The position numbers were made by a program, and so were the translations under genes. This document shows, piece by piece, positions 7,757 to 16,259 of a DNA stretch of 30,501 bases. This DNA is from an uncultured Vampirovibrio sp. (lineage in GTDB: Bacteria; Cyanobacteriota; Vampirovibrionia; Gastranaerophilales; Gastranaerophilaceae): contig CAJTWU010000022.1 in the NCBI GenBank assembly GCA_910579975.1, positions 1-30,501 on the forward strand. Direction: 5' to 3'. The first letter of the stretch is position 1, and each line of letters starts with the position of its first letter. The notes below the pieces were generated by a model. It was given only the letters and a program-made list of their open reading frames with translations. It had not been told where the DNA came from and did not search any database.

Positions 7757-8575
7757 ATTGTCTAATTTTGGTGAAACAACTTTTCCTATCAAAACTTCAT
7801 CTACAAATCTATCAATTGGCTTAATAGCAATACCTAATGCTAAAAATCCACCTATAGTTTTTATAAATTTGCCTTTAAGTGTTTGTTGTTTAAGGTGCTT
7901 ATGTAAAATACTTTTTACAGCTACATTTTGTGTTTGTCCGCTTTTTAAAGCTTGTTCAAAACTCAAATATGTATTACTAATCTTGAATTCGTCAGCCGGG
8001 TTTAATAAGTCTTTACGTATCTTAATTAATTCTTTTATAGTGGTTTCTGCAAATTTGTTAATGTCATTTGGGTTATTTGTATATGCATACTTAACTTGTT
8101 TTTTGTCAGATAAGTTCATATTATTTGATACGATACTTAAAAATTCTTTAATACATTCTTTGTCTTTGCCTGAATATGCATGCATTTTGCCGTTTGCAAC
8201 AAATTCTTGTGCTAGTTTATTAATATGTTCTTTCGTATTTATACTTATATTATCTTTGGTGCAAAAACCAAATAATGAAAATAAGTTTTGACCAGCTTTT
8301 ACGGCTACAATTGGGAGACAAATGCTTGCTAATCCTTGAAAAAGAGCTTGCTTGAATGCTCGTCTGGAACTGGGACTGTATTCAGTCTGATCATTTTTAT
8401 ATTTATCATAAACATCAGCACCAATATATAGCAAGGCTGGTGCCCAGCTTAATGTAGCATAATTACCTATAAGCGGACGCATTGCTTCTCCGACTTCATT
8501 TGTAAATGCCGCTCCACGCAACGGCCATTTTAGTAAAGGGTCGCTATATTCATTGTTATTTATAGGTTTAATCAT
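7742..8575 (-). CDS. Predicted membrane-associated protein, related to the one at 26673
   Basis: This 277-residue protein of unknown function starts MIKPINNN, similar in style to the MQINPVN start of the protein at 26673. It has hydrophobic stretches at about 42-55 and 81-103, and one near the C-terminus (KTIGGFLALGIAIKP). The segment RRAFKQALFQGLASICLPIVAV (about 71-92) parallels a segment of the second protein (about 107-127) that also reads R-x-A-L-x-Q...I-S-I-P-I-x-x-V. In both, a glycine-rich hydrophobic helix follows towards the C-terminus. I infer a shared, distantly related family, possibly lineage-specific. There is no cleavable signal peptide. The SD is weak (TGGAAT). Transcription ends in a terminator that overlaps its last codons. 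Confidence 0.7.
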   Translation of the reverse strand: MIKPINNNEYSDPLLKWPLRGAAFTNEVGEAMRPLIGNYATLSWAPALLYIGADVYDKYKNDQTEYSPSSRRAFKQALFQGLASICLPIVAVKAGQNLFSLFGFCTKDNISINTKEHINKLAQEFVANGKMHAYSGKDKECIKEFLSIVSNNMNLSDKKQVKYAYTNNPNDINKFAETTIKELIKIRKDLLNPADEFKISNTYLSFEQALKSGQTQNVAVKSILHKHLKQQTLKGKFIKTIGGFLALGIAIKPIDRFVDEVLIGKVVSPKLDNKKDA

Positions 8576-8694
8576 TTATTCCATTCCAACTAGTGTAGAT
8601 ATATATTCTACTATATAAATGATTATATTAAAAGTATATTTTGTAAAGAAATGTAACAATAAAAACGCTTAATGAAATTAGGTAAAATTTATAT

Positions 8695-8712
8695 ACTTTA
8701 TATCTATGTAAG
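8695..8712 (+). promoter_or_regulatory. Recurrent promoter-like module core, copy 3
   Basis: ACTTTATATCTATGTAAG, matching the cores at 3917 and 7481 at 15 of 18 invariant positions and lying 22 bases before the ATG at 8735 (23 for copy 2). The upstream GCAATTTT block is not conserved in this copy. Confidence 0.45.
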
Positions 8713-8734
8713 ATAAAACAAAAGGTATAAGAAG

Positions 8735-9172
8735 ATGGCAATCACAGCAGCAGCATTAGGAAGTTTATTAACTACTCAAGCAGATTACAACTATTATATT
8801 CAACAACAAATGTATTGGTCTAATAAGTATGAAGCTAATATGGCTAAGCTTGAAGAACAAGTTAAATATGAGACCAAATGGGAAAGTGCTATGGATGATG
8901 CTACAAATGTTGATAAAACTTGTAAAATTGGTAATAAAACTTGGAAAGAAAAAGATGTTGTATTAAGTGATTCAGAAGCAAGAAGATATGCAGATGCTAA
9001 AGTTACTAAATATGATGCAGAATTATCACTTGAATTAGCAGATTTAGATATTGAATACGATACAATGAAGACTATGTATGATACTTTAGTACAAGAACTT
9101 TCAGCTCAAAAAGATGCAGAAAAAACACTTGTTGGTACTTGTGCTCAAGATACAGGACTTTTAAATCAATAA
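8735..9172 (+). CDS. Unknown alpha-helical protein, 145 aa
   Basis: The function is unknown to me. The protein opens with MAITAAALGSLLTTQ, a short alanine-rich stretch without the positive charge of a Sec signal. It continues as long amphipathic helices rich in Y, E, K and A (for example NKYEANMAKLEEQVKYETKW and ELSLELADLDIEYDTMKTMY), with probable coiled coil at about 95-132. There are two cysteines (in KTCKIG and GTCAQD). The SD is AAAGG, with the shared promoter-like module upstream. Small, soluble, helix-rich proteins with such N-termini occur among substrates of signal-less export systems and among filament subunits, but this is only a suggestion. The next gene, folD, converges with a 14-base gap and I see no clear terminator between them. 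Confidence 0.75.
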   Translation: MAITAAALGSLLTTQADYNYYIQQQMYWSNKYEANMAKLEEQVKYETKWESAMDDATNVDKTCKIGNKTWKEKDVVLSDSEARRYADAKVTKYDAELSLELADLDIEYDTMKTMYDTLVQELSAQKDAEKTLVGTCAQDTGLLNQ

Positions 9173-9186
9173 TAATTAAATTGGTT

Positions 9187-10008
9187 CTATTGATAAACCT
9201 TCGAGGCATTGAGCATAAGAGAAGCAATTGTCATAGGACCAACCCCGCCGGGGACTGGAGAAATGTATGCTGCAGACGAAGATACAAAGTCAAAATCTAC
9301 ATCTCCGGTAAGTTGACCATTTTCATCTTTGAAAATTCCGACGTCAACAACAACAGAATTTTTTTTAACCATCTTACATCTTACAATCTTTTTACCCACC
9401 GCAGATATAACAATATCGGCGGTTTTTATTTTGTCTTCAATATCGGTAGTATAAGAATGGCAAATCGTAACTGTAGCATTGCGCTTAAGCAACATTTGTG
9501 CCATTGGTTTACCTACAATGTTTGAGCGTCCTATTACAACCGTATCAGCTCCTTGAATAGGTATATTGTATTCATCAAGAAGCATTATAATTCCCTGTGG
9601 TGTAGCAGGATAGAAATAAGGTTCTAACCCGATTGCTAGTCTTCCAACATTTTCAGGAGTAAATCCATCCACATCTTTTTTAGGAGAAATCGCAGTTACA
9701 ATTTTATTTTTGTCAATATGTTCAGGTAATGGTAATTGTACTAATATACCTGTAACATCAGAATTGTTGTTTAGTTCTTCAATTTTTGAAAGAAGTTCTT
9801 CTTCTGTTGTATGTTCTTCCATTTCGATTACAGTTGAATTAATTCCAACTTGTATTGCTGCTTTTTGTTTATTTCTAACATAAATCTTGCTTGCCGGATT
9901 ATCTCCGACCAAAACTACAACAAGATGAGGTTTTTTTTCTAATTTATTTACTTTTTCTTTTACTTTTTCAAGAATTTTTAATGAAGTTTTTTTACCGTCT
10001 AAAATCAT
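9187..10008 (-). CDS. folD: Bifunctional methylene-THF dehydrogenase / methenyl-THF cyclohydrolase
   Basis: FolD reversibly converts 5,10-methylene-THF through methenyl-THF to 10-formyl-THF with NADP. Visible motifs are YVRNK (Y43, catalytic K47), QLPLPEH, DVDGFTPENVGRL, the cofactor loop VIGRSNIVGKP and the C-terminal PVPGGVGPMT. At 273 residues it is slightly short (about 280-300 is usual) but complete. Its start overlaps the end of the CooC-like gene by 4 bases, so the two are translationally coupled. It is the last gene of the five-gene minus-strand operon. Together with the glycine cleavage genes and metK it forms a one-carbon theme in the window. Confidence 0.95.
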   Translation of the reverse strand: MILDGKKTSLKILEKVKEKVNKLEKKPHLVVVLVGDNPASKIYVRNKQKAAIQVGINSTVIEMEEHTTEEELLSKIEELNNNSDVTGILVQLPLPEHIDKNKIVTAISPKKDVDGFTPENVGRLAIGLEPYFYPATPQGIIMLLDEYNIPIQGADTVVIGRSNIVGKPMAQMLLKRNATVTICHSYTTDIEDKIKTADIVISAVGKKIVRCKMVKKNSVVVDVGIFKDENGQLTGDVDFDFVSSSAAYISPVPGGVGPMTIASLMLNASKVYQ

Positions 10009-10733
10009 TGTTCATTCTCCTGTGGTAAGTTGAGTCTAGAATAAAAATGTTTTACGGCTTCAGCAATAATTTCCGTATTTGTGTCAATTGGAATAGAGCC
10101 TATAATATCAATATCAGACTCCTTTGCAAGAGTATAAATCTCGGTTAAATCTGTATTATCAGCTTTATTAAGAATTACACCCAATTGCCCGCCTGCTGCG
10201 TACTTAGCTGAATATTCGCTAATTCTGCTTGCTAAATTTATAGACTCAATAGTCGGATTTGTTATAATTAGAGCTAAATCAACATCTACATCAAATAACT
10301 GATTTAAGTATTTTAAGTCAAATTCGCAGTCAAAAATAACAAAATCATATCTTTCAATAAATTTTTGCAATGCCATATTTATTTGTTCAGTAATAGGACA
10401 TCTGCAGTCTTTTGAACCTACAAGCCATGAAACTATTATATCAACATTTTCTTCAAGGGTTACAATAATATCTTCCATAGCCCATTCAATGTATTCCTGT
10501 TTTGTCATATGTTGAGGAATACCTGTTTTATATTCATGTTTGCCGCTTCTAATACCATAGATGGTATTTCTAATATCAAGTCCAAAGGTGTGACCTAACT
10601 CACCTGATAAATCATTATCAAAAAGTAAAATTGATTTTTCGGGAAATCGCTCTTTTAATACTTTTAAGAAAGCTTTTGTTATTGTTGTTTTTCCACTTCC
10701 GCTTTTACCTGTTATTGCTATTTTTGTAGTCAA
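10005..10733 (-). CDS. CooC/MinD-type P-loop ATPase
   Basis: This 242-residue SIMIBI-class ATPase has the deviant Walker A GKSGSGKTT (9-17) with the signature lysine K10. An aspartate follows in FDNDLSGELG, and the second strand reads YDFVIFDCEFDL. The CRC motif (C110, C112) sits where CooC proteins carry the CxC that binds a metal at the dimer interface. CooC matures the nickel centre of CO dehydrogenase; no CO dehydrogenase gene is in this window, so the client is unknown. The start is TTG at 10733, fixed by AGGAG 8 bases upstream and by the family N-terminus. It lies 11 bases after the AsmA-like gene and overlaps folD by 4. A general MinD/ParA-like role is the main alternative. Confidence 0.7.
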   Translation of the reverse strand: MTTKIAITGKSGSGKTTITKAFLKVLKERFPEKSILLFDNDLSGELGHTFGLDIRNTIYGIRSGKHEYKTGIPQHMTKQEYIEWAMEDIIVTLEENVDIIVSWLVGSKDCRCPITEQINMALQKFIERYDFVIFDCEFDLKYLNQLFDVDVDLALIITNPTIESINLASRISEYSAKYAAGGQLGVILNKADNTDLTEIYTLAKESDIDIIGSIPIDTNTEIIAEAVKHFYSRLNLPQENEQ

Positions 10734-10744
10734 AATTTAATCTC

Positions 10745-13700
10745 CTAGTATGGTAATTCATCAACAAATGATGGAACTTTAATATTTGTCATTGGTACAT
10801 CTTTTTGTTTCAATGATTTTTGGCTGTATGAAACCCAGTTAAATGATTGTACTGAGCTTGGTTTATCAATTATACCATTAATTATTGAACGAAATTCTTT
10901 TGTATTTTTTGAAGTAAGCTGTGGTATTTTTTCAAAATCTTCTGGAACAATATTATATTTAGTGTCTTCACCAGTAAGCATTACCATAAGTTTATTCAGA
11001 GAAAAATCTCCAAATGCACCTAAACCTGATATAACTTCATCTGATAATCGTCCAAGTACAACCATTTTTGCATAGTCATTTGTCGGGTTGTATTGTCCTT
11101 TTATAAATAGTGCCATTAAAGGTCCTTGTGATTGAAGCATTCTGATATTAGCAATGCCATTTTCCATTTGGATATCGCCACGAAGATATTTAAACAGACC
11201 TGTATCTTTAAGAGTGATAGCCTTTGTAACAACACTTAAAGAAGTTCTTAACATATTATCAGCAACTATATTTTGAGCATATAATAGATGTTCTAATTTT
11301 CCTAATGTAGACATTCTGCCGTTTTGTACTATAAATTTAATGTCACCATTAAGAGATTGTTTAGAGGTTAATTCTCCTTTAAGGTTAGTATCAAAATCCA
11401 TGGTTCCGCTAATAGAGTCTTTTCTTGTAGAAATAATATTAAATATTGGCTCTGCACTAACCCCTCTTGCCATTATTTGTGAATTGAAATGTTCATCTCT
11501 CATATCATATTCTATTGTTCCTGACATTTTTCCATTAAACAATTCAGAGGAAATATTTTTAAGAGTAAGAACATTATTTTTAAGTTTTAAATCACCTGAA
11601 AAAGCTGAAATATACAATGGTGAGCCATAAACATTAGCTAAAATTCTTTCTGAATAGAATTTACCATCATTAATAACAAGCGGGTAAGCTTTTAATAAAG
11701 GATTGTCTTTATACATTAAGAATGTATCTGTATTAATGTATTTAGACTTAATATTGAGATTTTTTAACGTAACGGATTTTGTTAAATCCGTTAAAGCGGT
11801 TGCGTTTATAGACATTGCAGAATCTGCTATCTTAACATTTGGTGCATTGAGAATTACAATGTTTTTGTTAAAGTCCAAAATCCCATTACTCAAAGATAAT
11901 TGCATTGACTGGTTAAATAGATTTTGTAATGCTAATTGTCCAACTACATCAGGCTTATTAATCATTCCGTTTATAAATAAATCGCCTTTTATTTGTGCAA
12001 TAGTATCATATAACTTTAAATTTAATTGTTGAGGGAAAAATACTCTTACATTCTTCATTACAGGGTATTTAAAGTCTTCCACTGCACCTGTAATAATTAC
12101 GCGTTTTTGCCCTTTTAGATTTGATTTGAAATCATCTGAGAATATGCCGTTAAATGTAACAATACTTAAATCTTCCAATTTTAAAGTATTTTTATCTAAT
12201 TTTGATGAAAGATTAATAATTGCCGGTTCATCTAAAATTGCAGTATTTTCCAATAATACCTGTGAAAGTATATTTTGAATGGATTTGTTGCCATTTACAG
12301 TGATTTTAAACGGATATCTGGCTGAATATGATTTCAATGCTTTTATATCTTTGGAATTGACAAAACCTTTAACGGATGTGTTAAAACTTAAGTCATTATT
12401 ATTATAATTAGTTACTTCTGTTTTAAGAACAAACTTAGAGTTTGGCATAAAAATGTTTGTTTCAGGAATTCTTATGCTGTCTCGTTCAATGAATATTTTA
12501 AGCGAAGGAATTTTAATTGCTTCTGTTTCTTTTGTTTTGCAAAGAATATTATTGATATAAGCAGTGTTGCTTTTGTTAGTATCAATTTTGATTGACTCAA
12601 CCGCTAAATCTGTACTTTTATTTGCTACTTTCAAGTTTTCAATTTGTAAGTTTTCTTTATGTGAAATATTATCTAATGTCCCTGTAATATTTGCTACCAG
12701 CGAGGCAATACCGTTTTTCACTCCCAATGAAGATGGACAAAGATGATTTAATGCAACTTTATTCATTAATAACTCAATATCAATATTTTTATTAATGCTT
12801 CCTTTTGCCATAATAGGAGCGTTATTGACATAGCCAACTGCTTTCACAATGTTAACAGCATTATTAGAAAAATCTATGTCAGAGTTAATATTTTCTATTT
12901 TTACACCGTTTGCTTTGATATTTGCATTTGATATTTTCATAAATCCATTAGATTTAATTTTGTTCAAATCACCTTTGAGTGTAAAATTAGCGTTTAATGT
13001 TCCATTTATATTATTAATTTGTTTTAGACCGGAAAAATCAGTAAGTATCTTAACTTTTTGATATAAGTCATTAAGATTTATTTCATCAGTTTTAACTTTT
13101 ATATCTAAAATTGGTTTTTTAGTATTATTAATCATTCCCTCTATATAAACTTTTTTATTTGCAGAGGTATAGATATTAGAAAGAATGCTTGCTTTATCAC
13201 CCCATAATGTCAAATATACAAAGCTTTTTGGATCTTTTTTGTTAGGGTCAAGAACAGAAATATTGTCAATGTTAATATATCCTGAGGCTTGAATAATATC
13301 ATTGTTTTTATACAATTTTAAATCTGTAATAATATCAGAATGAAAATCAAGTTCTTTTATTTGTTCAATAAAATCATCAAGTCCTTTAAGATTGATTTCA
13401 TCCGGACGGTCTAATTTCGGGGTTATAGTCAAATCGTATGAGATATATTGTTTGCTATCAATGCTAAAATTACCTACAGTATTAAGTTTGAAGTTCTTAA
13501 AATTAGCGATTTTATTTAATTCTAGAGATTGACCTGATATACAGTAATTATCATTATTTTCTTTATTTTTATATGCAATGTTGTAATTTTTAAGGTGAAT
13601 ATCCGGAGTTTCGCCAAAATCTTTGGTTTGAAATTTATTCAGAAGTTTTGGTAGATATTTGTCATCAGAATTAACTCTTACTGTTAGTTTTTTTGCATCT

Positions 13701-14005
13701 AATTTATGAATGGAAGGATTTTTCTTTATAAGAGAAGTCCAGGGGATATAAAATTTTACAGTATCAAGCTGTGCAAATTTTTGTCCATCTTCATACATCA
13801 TATGCATAATAGGAGCTTTTACTTTAATTAAAGGACCAACCCGAAGTATTAATCTTTCTATATGGATTTTAACTCCAAGATCATCAGATACCTGTTTTTC
13901 TATTGTTGGAATAAGCTTTGAAGCATTTATTGGTATAAAGCATGCTGAAATTAAAGCTGCAATTATAATCAATGCAATTATTAAATATTTACTATACTTT
14001 TTCAT
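10745..14005 (-). CDS. AsmA/TamB-like envelope protein
   Basis: The protein has 1086 residues counted from the ATG at 14005. That start follows AGGTGAG by about 10 bases and matches a membrane-anchor N-terminus, MKKYSKYLIIALIIIAALI. An upstream in-frame start at 14035 would add ten residues with no SD. After one N-terminal membrane segment (about 7-23) the rest is predicted periplasmic, made of repeated short beta segments with N, D and K turns, as in AsmA-like beta-groove proteins that assist glycerophospholipid movement to the outer membrane. The C-terminal part shows the AsmA pattern (SGTMDFDTNLKGEL, then LNGDIKFIVQNGRMS). The gene overlaps the ATPase stop by 14 bases, so it is translationally coupled. 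A diderm envelope is implied. Confidence 0.8.
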   Translation of the reverse strand: MKKYSKYLIIALIIIAALISACFIPINASKLIPTIEKQVSDDLGVKIHIERLILRVGPLIKVKAPIMHMMYEDGQKFAQLDTVKFYIPWTSLIKKNPSIHKLDAKKLTVRVNSDDKYLPKLLNKFQTKDFGETPDIHLKNYNIAYKNKENNDNYCISGQSLELNKIANFKNFKLNTVGNFSIDSKQYISYDLTITPKLDRPDEINLKGLDDFIEQIKELDFHSDIITDLKLYKNNDIIQASGYINIDNISVLDPNKKDPKSFVYLTLWGDKASILSNIYTSANKKVYIEGMINNTKKPILDIKVKTDEINLNDLYQKVKILTDFSGLKQINNINGTLNANFTLKGDLNKIKSNGFMKISNANIKANGVKIENINSDIDFSNNAVNIVKAVGYVNNAPIMAKGSINKNIDIELLMNKVALNHLCPSSLGVKNGIASLVANITGTLDNISHKENLQIENLKVANKSTDLAVESIKIDTNKSNTAYINNILCKTKETEAIKIPSLKIFIERDSIRIPETNIFMPNSKFVLKTEVTNYNNNDLSFNTSVKGFVNSKDIKALKSYSARYPFKITVNGNKSIQNILSQVLLENTAILDEPAIINLSSKLDKNTLKLEDLSIVTFNGIFSDDFKSNLKGQKRVIITGAVEDFKYPVMKNVRVFFPQQLNLKLYDTIAQIKGDLFINGMINKPDVVGQLALQNLFNQSMQLSLSNGILDFNKNIVILNAPNVKIADSAMSINATALTDLTKSVTLKNLNIKSKYINTDTFLMYKDNPLLKAYPLVINDGKFYSERILANVYGSPLYISAFSGDLKLKNNVLTLKNISSELFNGKMSGTIEYDMRDEHFNSQIMARGVSAEPIFNIISTRKDSISGTMDFDTNLKGELTSKQSLNGDIKFIVQNGRMSTLGKLEHLLYAQNIVADNMLRTSLSVVTKAITLKDTGLFKYLRGDIQMENGIANIRMLQSQGPLMALFIKGQYNPTNDYAKMVVLGRLSDEVISGLGAFGDFSLNKLMVMLTGEDTKYNIVPEDFEKIPQLTSKNTKEFRSIINGIIDKPSSVQSFNWVSYSQKSLKQKDVPMTNIKVPSFVDELPY

Positions 14006-15038
14006 ATAACAAATTCTCACCTGTCTGATTATCAAAGAAATACATATTTTTGACTGCTATTCTTAGTTCTAATTTATTTGAACAATTATACTCCAGCGGG
14101 ATTTTTGCAGAACATTTTGAACCATTTAATTCAAAATAAACAATTCTTTCACTTCCGCTCATTTCTATTATGTCGGTATTTACAAAAATAGCTTTGTCTC
14201 CACAAATCATATTTTCAGCTCTGATACCGATTGTTAACTTGTCTGAATGAAATTCAAAAGGTAAGTCAAATTCTGCACCTTCAATTGTAATTTTACCATT
14301 TTGAACAACTGTTTCAATAAAATTCATTTGTCCGATAAATCCGGCAACAAATTTATTTTTAGGTTTATTATAAATTTCTTCTGGAGCTGCTACTTGCTGA
14401 ATTTTCCCTTTATCAAGAACAACAATTCTATCACCCATTGTCAATGCTTCTGTTTGGTCATGGGTTACATATATGAATGTTGTTTGCAATTCTTTGTGTA
14501 AGCGCTTTATTTCAGCTCTCATTTGTACTCGAAGATTTGCATCAAGATTTGATAATGGTTCATCCATAAGGAAAACTTTTGGATTACGAACAATAGCTCG
14601 ACCTAAGGCTACACGTTGACGCTGACCGCCTGAAAGCTGTTTGGGTTTTCTTTCAAGCAAATCTTCAAGATTTAAAGCTTTAGCAGCGGCATGAACCTTT
14701 TCCTTAATAACAGTTTTATCAAACTTACGCATTTTTAATCCAAAAGCCATATTTTCAAACACATTTAAATGCGGATATAATGCATAACTCTGGAATACAA
14801 ATGCAATATCACGGTCTTTAGGGTGAACATTATTGACTATCTTGTTATCAATTGATATTTCTCCGGAGGTAATTTCTTCTAAGCCTGAAATTAATCTTAG
14901 TATTGTTGATTTACCGCATCCGGATGAACCGACAAGTACAATAAATTCTTTATCATTGATTTCAAGATTTATATCATCAATAATATTTTTTTTGCCGTCA
15001 TAAGACTTTATTAAATTTTTTAAAACGACTTTACTCAT
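13992..15038 (-). CDS. ABC transporter ATP-binding protein, MalK/MsmX/UgpC type
   Basis: The ATPase of 348 residues has Walker A GSSGCGKST (37-45), Q-loop Q83, signature LSGGQ (135-139), Walker B FLMDE (156-160) and switch H193 (VTHDQTEA). It ends with the regulatory OB/TOBE domain (about 235-348) of the carbohydrate-uptake CUT1 ATPases. No permease or binding-protein gene is nearby, as with MsmX-type ATPases that energise several sugar importers. The start is ATG behind a strong AGGGGGAGA. It begins 19 bases after the kinase-like gene and overlaps the AsmA-like gene. The substrate cannot be named from the sequence. Confidence 0.9.
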   Translation of the reverse strand: MSKVVLKNLIKSYDGKKNIIDDINLEINDKEFIVLVGSSGCGKSTILRLISGLEEITSGEISIDNKIVNNVHPKDRDIAFVFQSYALYPHLNVFENMAFGLKMRKFDKTVIKEKVHAAAKALNLEDLLERKPKQLSGGQRQRVALGRAIVRNPKVFLMDEPLSNLDANLRVQMRAEIKRLHKELQTTFIYVTHDQTEALTMGDRIVVLDKGKIQQVAAPEEIYNKPKNKFVAGFIGQMNFIETVVQNGKITIEGAEFDLPFEFHSDKLTIGIRAENMICGDKAIFVNTDIIEMSGSERIVYFELNGSKCSAKIPLEYNCSNKLELRIAVKNMYFFDNQTGENLLYEKV

Positions 15039-15057
15039 TCTCCCCCTAAATGTTGTT

Positions 15058-16143
15058 TTATCCTTGTGGAATAATTATATTGAAACTTGTATTTTTAAGT
15101 ATTTGCGATTCAACCCAAACTGTTCCCCTAAGTGTTTGTACAAGATTTTTAACACAAGCAAGCACCATCGCCCGGAGTACATTTTTCTTATTAGAAGTAT
15201 CTACAATCATATATGGGTCAAACATTGATTCCAAGTCATTTTCAGACAAAAGTAATGCGCTTGAGGATACTGATATGAGAATATTGTTACCTGTAAGATT
15301 TTTAGAGTTTAAAAATTCTTCATCAGGAACAGATAAGTTAATGCTAATTTCTCCCATGTCAACTGATTTTAGAATAACTTCAAGAATATTCTGTAAAATT
15401 GTTTTAATGATTTCTTCATCAGAAGCGATTGTCTTTTTCATCCCTTCAGCAACAGAAAATTTCCATCGCAATTCTTTATCTTTATATAATTGTTCATTAA
15501 AACGAATTACAGAATTTATAGTACTTGTAATATCAAAAGTCTTAATTTCAGGATGACTTAGCTCTGCTTCAGTTTGAGAAAGTTCAAGAAGTTTTGTGAT
15601 AAAATACATTAGTTCGGATGAATTTTTCTTAATTATTCTAATATATTTATCTTGTTGTTCAGACATGCTTCCACCTAATCCGTCCGCCATAGCTTGTGAA
15701 AAACCTACGATTGATTGTAGCGGTGATTTTAGATCATTAGCAAGTTTTAATAAGAAACAATTTTTATCTCTGTTAATTTCTTTATAATCATCCTCGCTTT
15801 TTTTTACTATTTCATCAGCACTATTAATAGAATCTCTAAAATCAAGAACATAGCCTTCTTCTATCTCTTTTGATGTCATGTCAAAATAAGTTTCACTATT
15901 GGTAAGTTTTGTAATAACCTGATTGTTCATGATGACTGAACTTGTAATTAAATTAAGTGCATTCTCAATGAAATCAGATATATTAGATGTCAAAAGATGC
16001 ATTTTAGAAGTTTCAAAAATCTCGGCAGCCTTATCATTTACCCATAGTATTTTACCTTCTCTATTGCAGAATACAACTGCATCAGGAAGAGCCTTTTCTA
16101 CGTCAATTGAGTTAGTTCTAAATAATATTTTTTTTATATCCAT
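15058..16143 (-). CDS. PAS-domain pseudo-histidine kinase
   Basis: The 361-residue protein has an N-terminal PAS domain (about 14-105, with DAVVFCNREGKILWVNDKA), a coiled linker, a HisKA-like dimerisation helix pair (about 127-190) and an HATPase-like domain (about 235-360). The fold pattern is kept but every catalytic mark is gone. The H-box reads ANDLKSPLQ with N136 in place of the phospho-accepting histidine. The N-box reads NILEVILK, with V256 where the Mg-binding asparagine belongs. The G1 DxGxG site is replaced by SSSALLL, and the G2 glycines by KNVLRAMVLAC. No membrane segment is visible. It probably acts as a sensor or binding scaffold rather than an enzyme. It heads the operon. The start is ATG behind AAGGA. 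A functional kinase is unlikely. Confidence 0.8.
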   Translation of the reverse strand: MDIKKILFRTNSIDVEKALPDAVVFCNREGKILWVNDKAAEIFETSKMHLLTSNISDFIENALNLITSSVIMNNQVITKLTNSETYFDMTSKEIEEGYVLDFRDSINSADEIVKKSEDDYKEINRDKNCFLLKLANDLKSPLQSIVGFSQAMADGLGGSMSEQQDKYIRIIKKNSSELMYFITKLLELSQTEAELSHPEIKTFDITSTINSVIRFNEQLYKDKELRWKFSVAEGMKKTIASDEEIIKTILQNILEVILKSVDMGEISINLSVPDEEFLNSKNLTGNNILISVSSSALLLSENDLESMFDPYMIVDTSNKKNVLRAMVLACVKNLVQTLRGTVWVESQILKNTSFNIIIPQG

Positions 16144-16259
16144 GTGTATATTTTTCCTTATAAATGCATACCTATTTTATCACAAGATTAAAAAATAATT
16201 AACTTTCAATCTAATTGTAAATTTTTATATTAATATTAAAGTAAAGGTAAGGTAAAACT

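Noticed and set aside
7758..8291. Plus-strand open frame of 177 codons opposite the membrane protein
   Set aside because: Its start falls just after a terminator and has no SD. The minus-strand frame has INP-type start and similarity to the protein at 26673.
9139..9525. Plus-strand open frame of 128 codons
   Set aside because: It runs antisense to the clear folD gene, has no SD and a low-quality composition; it is a shadow frame.
15050..15556. Plus-strand open frame of 168 codons
   Set aside because: It lies antisense within the kinase-like gene, whose domain pattern is convincing; no SD precedes it.
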